Under the pieces are notes generated by a model that saw only the letters and a list, made by a program, of their open reading frames with translations, did not search any database and had not been told where the DNA came from. Made by a program: the position numbers and the translations under genes. A DNA stretch of 64,000 nt from JASLDZ01 sp038226305 (GTDB taxonomy: Bacteria > Pseudomonadota > Alphaproteobacteria > Caulobacterales > Caulobacteraceae), in assembly GCA_038226305.1 (NCBI GenBank), contig JBBRQN010000014.1, forward strand, positions 8,540 through 72,539, given 5' to 3'. Below, piece after piece: positions 59,255 to 64,000 of this stretch (position 1 is its first letter; every line of letters starts with the position of its first letter).

Positions 59255-60178
59255 GTGACGGGGGGCATCTCCCCCGGAGTCGGGACGCAGACGGATCGTG
59301 GCGGCCTGATCGCGGGGCTCGCCTGCTACTCGATCTGGGGGCTCCTCCCGATCCTGTTCCAGGCGCTGGAGCGGGCGGGTACGCCGCCCTTCGAGCTCGT
59401 GGCATGGCGCACGGCCTTCGCCCTGCCCGTGGCGTTCGGGCTGGTGCTGGCTGTGCGTCAGGGCGGGGCCGTGCGCGCCTTCACCGCCGCCACCTGGCGG
59501 GCGCTGGCGCTTTCGGCCGGGCTGATCCTGTTCAACTGGAGCCTCTACGTCTGGGCGGTGGGGCACGGGCGCACGCTGGAGGCGAGCCTCGGCTACTACC
59601 TCAACCCCCTCCTCAACATGGCGGCGGGGCGGTTCCTGTTCGGCGAGAAGATCGAGCGGGCCGGCTGGATCGCCATCGGGCTCGCGGCCGTCGGCGTGGC
59701 GGTGCAGGCCGTGGCGCTAGGGGCGCTGCCCCTCGTATCAGTGGGCCTGGCCTTGAGCTTCAGCGCCTATGCCGTGGTGCGAAAGCGGGTGGACGCCCCC
59801 GCCCAGGCCGGCCTCTTTGCCGAGTGCCTGATCCTGTTCCTGCCCGCCTGCGCCTTCCTGGCGTGGACTGCGACCCACGGCGGCCTCGCCATCGGCCGGA
59901 GCCCGGGCGTCACCGCCATGCTCCTGGCCTGCGGACCCGCAACGGTGGCCCCCCTCGCCCTGTTCGCCATCGCCGCGCGCCGCCTGCCCCTGACGCTGGT
60001 CGGCTTCCTGCAGTTCATCTCGCCCACCCTGCAGTTCGCGGTGGGGGTGGCGGACGGGGAGCACCTGAGCCCCCTGGCCCTCCTGTCTTTCGTGTTCATC
60101 TGGGCAGGCGTGGCCGTGTTCGCGGGGGCCGCCATCCTCAAGGGTCGGGCAGGGCGGCGCGCGTTGGCCCCGGCCTGA
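59255..60178 (+). CDS. rarD: EamA-family transporter RarD
   Basis: A GTG start gives 307 residues with about ten membrane helices. The RarD pattern is clear: GLIAGLACYSIWGLLPI (~16-32), ELVAWRTAFALPVAF, NWSLYVWAVGHGRTLEASLGYYLNPLLNM (~95-125) and LTLVGFLQFISPTLQF near 250. RarD proteins export small metabolites. It converges on rimM with a 2-base gap. Confidence 0.92.
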   Translation: MTGGISPGVGTQTDRGGLIAGLACYSIWGLLPILFQALERAGTPPFELVAWRTAFALPVAFGLVLAVRQGGAVRAFTAATWRALALSAGLILFNWSLYVWAVGHGRTLEASLGYYLNPLLNMAAGRFLFGEKIERAGWIAIGLAAVGVAVQAVALGALPLVSVGLALSFSAYAVVRKRVDAPAQAGLFAECLILFLPACAFLAWTATHGGLAIGRSPGVTAMLLACGPATVAPLALFAIAARRLPLTLVGFLQFISPTLQFAVGVADGEHLSPLALLSFVFIWAGVAVFAGAAILKGRAGRRALAPA

Positions 60179-60180
60179 GT

Positions 60181-60753
60181 TCAGTCGCCCGCGTCGCCGT
60201 GGTCGGGAGAGGGTTCGTCGTCGTCGGCGACTTCGGTGAGAGGGGCGCAGGTGACGCGGCCCGCGGCTATGTCCACGTGGGGCACAGCTTCCCGGGTGAA
60301 CGGGTGCAGGAGGGTGGCGCGGCCCGCGCCCGGGTCGATCTCCAGGATGTCGCCGGCCCCGAAGTCGTGGACAGCCTTCACCCGGCCCAGCGGCTCGCCC
60401 TCCGGCGAGACGGCGGCCAGGCCGATCAGGTCGGCGAGGTAGAACTCGTCCTCGTCGGTCGGAGACGGCAGGTCGGTGCGGGCCACGTGCAGGCGCAGGC
60501 CCTTGAGAGCCTCGGCCTGTTCGCGGGTGGTCACCTGCGTGGCGCGGGCGATCACCTCGGCCCCGCCAGCGCCGGGCTTTCCGGGACGCGCATCGGTGAG
60601 GGTGAGGACGACGCCGCCGTCCTCACCCTTCAGCATCTTGTAGTGCATGAGCGCCAGGGGCTCGGCGGTGTAGGCGGTGAGCTTGATCTCCCCCTTCACC
60701 CCGAACGCCCCGGCCACGCGACCGACGAGAATGAGCTTGTCGGTCGCGGTCAC
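60181..60753 (-). CDS. rimM: Ribosome maturation factor RimM
   Basis: A GTG start gives 190 residues. The N-terminal beta-barrel starts LILVGRVAGAFGVKGEIKL (~7-25), and the PRC-barrel contains DEFYLADLIGLAAVSPEG (~101-118) with VDIAAGRVTCAPL near the end. RimM helps mature the 30S head. It lies 12 bases after rpsP, the usual partner. Confidence 0.95.
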   Translation of the reverse strand: MTATDKLILVGRVAGAFGVKGEIKLTAYTAEPLALMHYKMLKGEDGGVVLTLTDARPGKPGAGGAEVIARATQVTTREQAEALKGLRLHVARTDLPSPTDEDEFYLADLIGLAAVSPEGEPLGRVKAVHDFGAGDILEIDPGAGRATLLHPFTREAVPHVDIAAGRVTCAPLTEVADDDEPSPDHGDAGD

Positions 60754-60765
60754 GGCGAGGTGGCT

Positions 60766-61284
60766 TTAAGCCTTCGGCTCTTCAGCGGCGGCTTCGGCCG
60801 CGGGCTCGGCTTCGGCGGCCGGAGCATCCGGAGCGGCTTCCGGCTCGGCAGCGGCTTCGGGCTCGGGGGTCGGTTCAGGGGCGGGCTCGGGAGCCGGTTC
60901 CGGAGCGGGCGGGGGAGCGGCGGCGGCGGTCGCCTTGGCTTCCTCGAGGTCGGCCTCGCGCTTGGCGCGTTCGGCGCTGCGCTCTTCCGACTTCTTGCCG
61001 GGCTTGCCCTTGTTGGGGTTCTCGCTGTGCTTCCACTCGCCGACGCCAGCCTGGGACAGGAAGCGCGCCACGCGGTCGGTCGGCTGGGCGCCCTTGCCCA
61101 TCCACTCGGCGATGCGGTCGAGCTTCAGCTTGATGCGCTCAGGCGAATCCTTGGCGACCAGCGGGTTGTAGCTGCCCACGCGCTCGATGAACTTGCCGTC
61201 GCGCGGAGCATGCGAGTCGGCGACCACGATGTAGTAGTAGGGGCGCTTCTTGGCGCCGCCGCGGGCGAGACGAATCTTCAGCAT
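60766..61284 (-). CDS. rpsP: Ribosomal protein S16 with a long acidic tail
   Basis: The conserved S16 domain occupies ~1-85 (MLKIRLARGGAKKRPYYYIV, DGKFIERVGSYNPL, AEWMGKGAQPTDRVARFL). The product is 172 residues, about twice the usual S16, because of a tail rich in Ala, Pro and Glu (EPAPEPAPEPTPEPEA). Long tails are common in alphaproteobacterial S16; the function is unknown. Confidence 0.96.
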   Translation of the reverse strand: MLKIRLARGGAKKRPYYYIVVADSHAPRDGKFIERVGSYNPLVAKDSPERIKLKLDRIAEWMGKGAQPTDRVARFLSQAGVGEWKHSENPNKGKPGKKSEERSAERAKREADLEEAKATAAAAPPPAPEPAPEPAPEPTPEPEAAAEPEAAPDAPAAEAEPAAEAAAEEPKA

Positions 61285-61320
61285 TCTGACTAATTTCCTG
61301 TAATACGGTCTGTGTTCTGA

Positions 61321-62871
61321 TTATTTCTTGAAGCCGGGGAAGCCGCCGCCGAGTCCCGGCAGGCCTCCGGGGCTTCCCGATCCCATGCCGGGGAGCTTGC
61401 CGCCCCCCAGGCTCTTGAGTCTTTCGAGGTCGATCCCCCCGGGACCGCCACCCATCTGGCCGCCGCCGCCGGGGGGCATGCCGGGCATGCCACCCATTCC
61501 ACCGGCACCGCCGCCGATGCCCATCGCGGCCGCCATCTGGGCCATGCCCCGTCCGCCGCCCTTGGACATCATCTTGAACATGTCGGCCATCTGCTGGTGC
61601 TGCTTCAGGAGCCGGTTCACCTCAGCCACGTCCACCCCCGAACCGGCCGCGATGCGGCGCTTGCGGGAGGCCTTCAGAATGTCGGGGTTCTTGCGCTCGG
61701 CAGGCGTCATGGAGCTGATGATCGCCCCTTGCCGGGCGACCATCTTGTCGCCCGCAGCGCCGCTCATGCCCGAGGCGTCGAGCTGCTTCTTGACCTTCTG
61801 CACGCCGGGCAGGAAGCCCATGATGCCGGCCATGCCGCCCATCTTCTGCATCTGCTTCAGCTGCATGGCGAGGTCTTCCAGGTCGAACTGACCCTTGGCC
61901 ATCTTCTTGGCGAACTTCTCGGCCTGAGCCTGGTCGATCTCCTGGCTGGCCTTCTCGACCAGCGCGACGACGTCGCCGGCGCCCAGGATGCGGCCCGCCA
62001 TGCGCCGGGCGTCGAAGGGCTCCAGCGCATCGATCTTCTCGCCCGAGCCCAGGAACTTGATCGGCAGGCCGGTGACGTGGCGCATGGACAGCGCCGCGCC
62101 ACCTCTCGAGTCGCCGTCGGTGCGGGTGAGCACAAGCCCGGTCAGCGGCAGGCGCGCGTGGAAGGCCTTGGCGGTCTGCACCGCGTCCTGACCCGTGAGA
62201 GCGTCGGCGACCAGCAGGGTCTCGGTGGGCTGAGCGATGCGGGCGATCTCGGCCGCCTCACCCATCATCTGCTCGTCGAGCGTAGTGCGGCCCGCGGTGT
62301 CGAGGATCAGCACGTCGTAGCCGCCGAGCTTCGCGGCCTGCATCGCGCGCCTGGCGATATCGGGGGCCGACTGCCCGACCATGATCGGCAGAACCTCGAT
62401 CCCGCCCTGCTTGCCCAGCGCCGCCAGCTGCTCCATCGCGGCGGGGCGGCGCGTGTCGAGGCTCGCCATGATCACGCGCTTCTTGGCGATCCCCTGCAGG
62501 CGTACCGCCAGCTTGGCGGAGGTGGTGGTCTTGCCGGAGCCCTGCAGGCCGGCCATCAGGATCACCGACGGTGGCGTCACGTTCAGGTTCAGGTCTGAGG
62601 GCACGCCCTCGCCCAGCATGTCGGCCAGGCCGTCGTGGACGATCTTGACCACCTGATCGGCGGGCCGCACCGCCTTGATGACCGCCTCGCCGGTGGCAGA
62701 CTCGCGGGCCTTGGCGATGAAGTCGCGCACCACGGGCAGGGCCACGTCGGCCTCGAGCAAGGCCAGACGCACCTCGCGCAGGGCCTCGTCCACGTCTTTC
62801 TCGGAGAGCACGCCACGGCCGGTGAGCCGATCGAACACTCCCGTCAGCCGTTCCCCAAGAGCGTCGAACAT
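61321..62871 (-). CDS. ffh: Signal recognition particle protein Ffh
   Basis: The ATG at 62871 gives 516 residues; sequence upstream is shadow. GTPase motifs are GLQGSGKTTTSAKLA (~105-119), DTRRPAAMEQL, DTAGRTTLDEQMM (~187) and TRTDGDSRGGAAL (~245). The M domain (~300-430) is Met-rich and the C-terminus is unusually Gly/Met-rich. It heads the ffh-rpsP-rimM unit. Confidence 0.97.
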   Translation of the reverse strand: MFDALGERLTGVFDRLTGRGVLSEKDVDEALREVRLALLEADVALPVVRDFIAKARESATGEAVIKAVRPADQVVKIVHDGLADMLGEGVPSDLNLNVTPPSVILMAGLQGSGKTTTSAKLAVRLQGIAKKRVIMASLDTRRPAAMEQLAALGKQGGIEVLPIMVGQSAPDIARRAMQAAKLGGYDVLILDTAGRTTLDEQMMGEAAEIARIAQPTETLLVADALTGQDAVQTAKAFHARLPLTGLVLTRTDGDSRGGAALSMRHVTGLPIKFLGSGEKIDALEPFDARRMAGRILGAGDVVALVEKASQEIDQAQAEKFAKKMAKGQFDLEDLAMQLKQMQKMGGMAGIMGFLPGVQKVKKQLDASGMSGAAGDKMVARQGAIISSMTPAERKNPDILKASRKRRIAAGSGVDVAEVNRLLKQHQQMADMFKMMSKGGGRGMAQMAAAMGIGGGAGGMGGMPGMPPGGGGQMGGGPGGIDLERLKSLGGGKLPGMGSGSPGGLPGLGGGFPGFKK

Positions 62872-63070
62872 CGATCCATCCACAGGCTGGGCATCGGCCA
62901 AACGCAATTCGCCCCCGTGGACGATCACGTCGACGGGGGGCCTCGCCGCCCTCGTCCGTCCTGAGATAGGAGCGGGGTCGTGGCGGTGGAGGGCGCGTTT
63001 GGAAATGCGCCGGAGGGGGCGGCTTCTACGCGCGCTGGACCTTCGGGTCAATCTGAGCGTTCTTCCGCCC

Positions 63071-63958
63071 ATGACCGAGACCAGCCAGACAGGCGGCGTG
63101 TTCACGCCCGCCGGGACCGAACTCGCCTTCCGCCGCATGGGCTATGGCGCCATGCAGCTGCCTGGCCCGCATGTGTGGGGGCCGCCCAAGGACGAGGCCG
63201 CGGCTTTGGCCGTTCTGCGCGAAGCGATCGCGCTCGGCGTGAACCACATCGACACCGCAGATTTCTATGGCCCGCAGGTCTCCAATCGGCTGATCAGGGA
63301 GGCGCTGCATCCCTACCCCGACGACCTGATCCTCGTCACCAAGGTCGGCTTCGAGCGCGGCGACGACGCCTCGTGGCGGGTGGCGCAGAGCAAGAAACAG
63401 CTCACCCGCGCCGTGCACGACAACCTGCGCAACCTGGGGCTAGAGCGGCTGGACGTGGTGAACCTTCGCCTCGGCGGACCGCAGGGGCCGGTGGAGCGCT
63501 CCCTGGCCGAGCCGCTGGGAATCCTGGCAGGCCTGCAGAAGGAAGGGCTGATCCGCCACCTGGGCCTCAGCACCATCACTCCGGTGCAGTTCGAGGAGGC
63601 CAAGCTGATCGCGCCCATCGTCTGCGTGCAGAACCAGTACAACCTCGCCCATCGGGCCGACGACGCCTTCCTCGACACCCTGGCGCAGTCGGGGGTGGCC
63701 TACGTCCCCTACTTCCCCCTGGGCGGCTTCACGCCTCTCCAGTCGAGCACGCTGGACGAGGCGGCCAAGGCTGTGGGTGCCACGCCCATGCAGACGGCGC
63801 TGGCGTGGCTGCTGCATCGCTCGCCCAACATTCTCCTCATCCCCGGCACCTCCTCGGTGGAGCACCTGCGACAGAACATGCAGGCGGCGGCGATTTCGCT
63901 GTCGCCCGAGATCATGGCTTTGCTCGATACTATCGGAGCCTCCGAAGCGGTGGCCTGA
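63071..63958 (+). CDS. Aldo/keto reductase
   Basis: The ATG at 63071 gives 295 residues. AKR signatures: RRMGYGAMQLPG near the start, DTADFYGPQVSN (catalytic D and Y, ~62-73), TKVGFERG (K ~94), the VVNLRLGG block where other AKRs carry a catalytic His, and the NADP-binding LIPGTSSVEHLRQNM near 260. It resembles the YdbC/pyridoxal-reductase group of Escherichia coli. Substrate unknown. Divergent from ffh. Confidence 0.88.
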   Translation: MTETSQTGGVFTPAGTELAFRRMGYGAMQLPGPHVWGPPKDEAAALAVLREAIALGVNHIDTADFYGPQVSNRLIREALHPYPDDLILVTKVGFERGDDASWRVAQSKKQLTRAVHDNLRNLGLERLDVVNLRLGGPQGPVERSLAEPLGILAGLQKEGLIRHLGLSTITPVQFEEAKLIAPIVCVQNQYNLAHRADDAFLDTLAQSGVAYVPYFPLGGFTPLQSSTLDEAAKAVGATPMQTALAWLLHRSPNILLIPGTSSVEHLRQNMQAAAISLSPEIMALLDTIGASEAVA

Positions 63959-64000
63959 GGCGCGGCTTGCGCTAGGGTCGGCGCTCGTCGCCGGAGACCC

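Overview
The window is GC-rich bacterial chromosome, tightly packed with coding sequence. It looks alphaproteobacterial and most likely Caulobacterales (Caulobacter/Phenylobacterium-like). Evidence is the aa3 oxidase order ctaC-ctaD-ctaB-small membrane protein-ctaG, the Rieske/cytochrome b genes beside mtnP and apt, the alphaproteobacterial families DUF4167 and DUF2794, and a palindromic C/G-rich intergenic repeat. No rRNA, tRNA, CRISPR array, prophage or transposase was seen. The genus is an inference.

Layout. 1-1710: 3' part of a redoxin / c-type haem / type II copper monooxygenase-like / EF-hand protein. 1749-5073 (-): four-gene unit DUF2141, carotenoid oxygenase, PAP2 phosphatase, secreted SRPBCC protein. 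5234-7091 (+): two exported Met/His-rich proteins that look copper-related, converging on the cytochrome oxidase operon 7098-11671 (-). 12308-22817 (+): MerR operator and regulator followed by a long fatty-acid oxidation cluster (acyl-CoA dehydrogenase, dienoyl-CoA-reductase-like SDR, two thiolases, FadB-type enzyme, two related GNATs, OsmC, GST). 22872-34000: lone C5 DNA methyltransferase, cysK, hybrid histidine kinase, yaaA, a 42-residue Trp-rich small ORF, FAD-linked dehydrogenase, CCA-adding enzyme, dienelactone hydrolase. 33602-36478: serine hydrolase, SRPBCC protein, intergenic repeat, apt, trmO. 36475-40188 (-): mtnP, esterase, petB, petA. 40309-42664: hemF, a decayed LMW tyrosine phosphatase and an AT-richer islet with an interrupted membrane-protein gene. 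42690-51420: clpB, DUF2145, rmuC, YdeI-like, APC permease, DUF4167, DUF2794. 51421-51729: structured gene-poor region with a strong plus-strand terminator. 51730-57791: DUF1223, acnA, ccmA, ccmB, GNAT, VOC protein. 58213-63958: asd, rarD, rimM, rpsP, ffh, aldo/keto reductase.

How it fits together. The window holds parts of an aerobic respiratory chain (aa3 oxidase, bc1 complex, haem export, haem synthesis) and a beta-oxidation operon feeding it. Three respiratory gene sets stop before a member that usually follows: no oxidase subunit III after ctaG, no cytochrome c1 after petB, no ccmC after ccmB. Translational coupling through 4-base GTGA, ATGA or TTGA overlaps is frequent and links petB-esterase-mtnP-trmO-apt in one chain.

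The least explained items are the interrupted low-GC membrane gene with its decayed neighbour (41218-42664), the structured element with an orphan terminator (51577-51688), and the 42-codon ORF at 28458.
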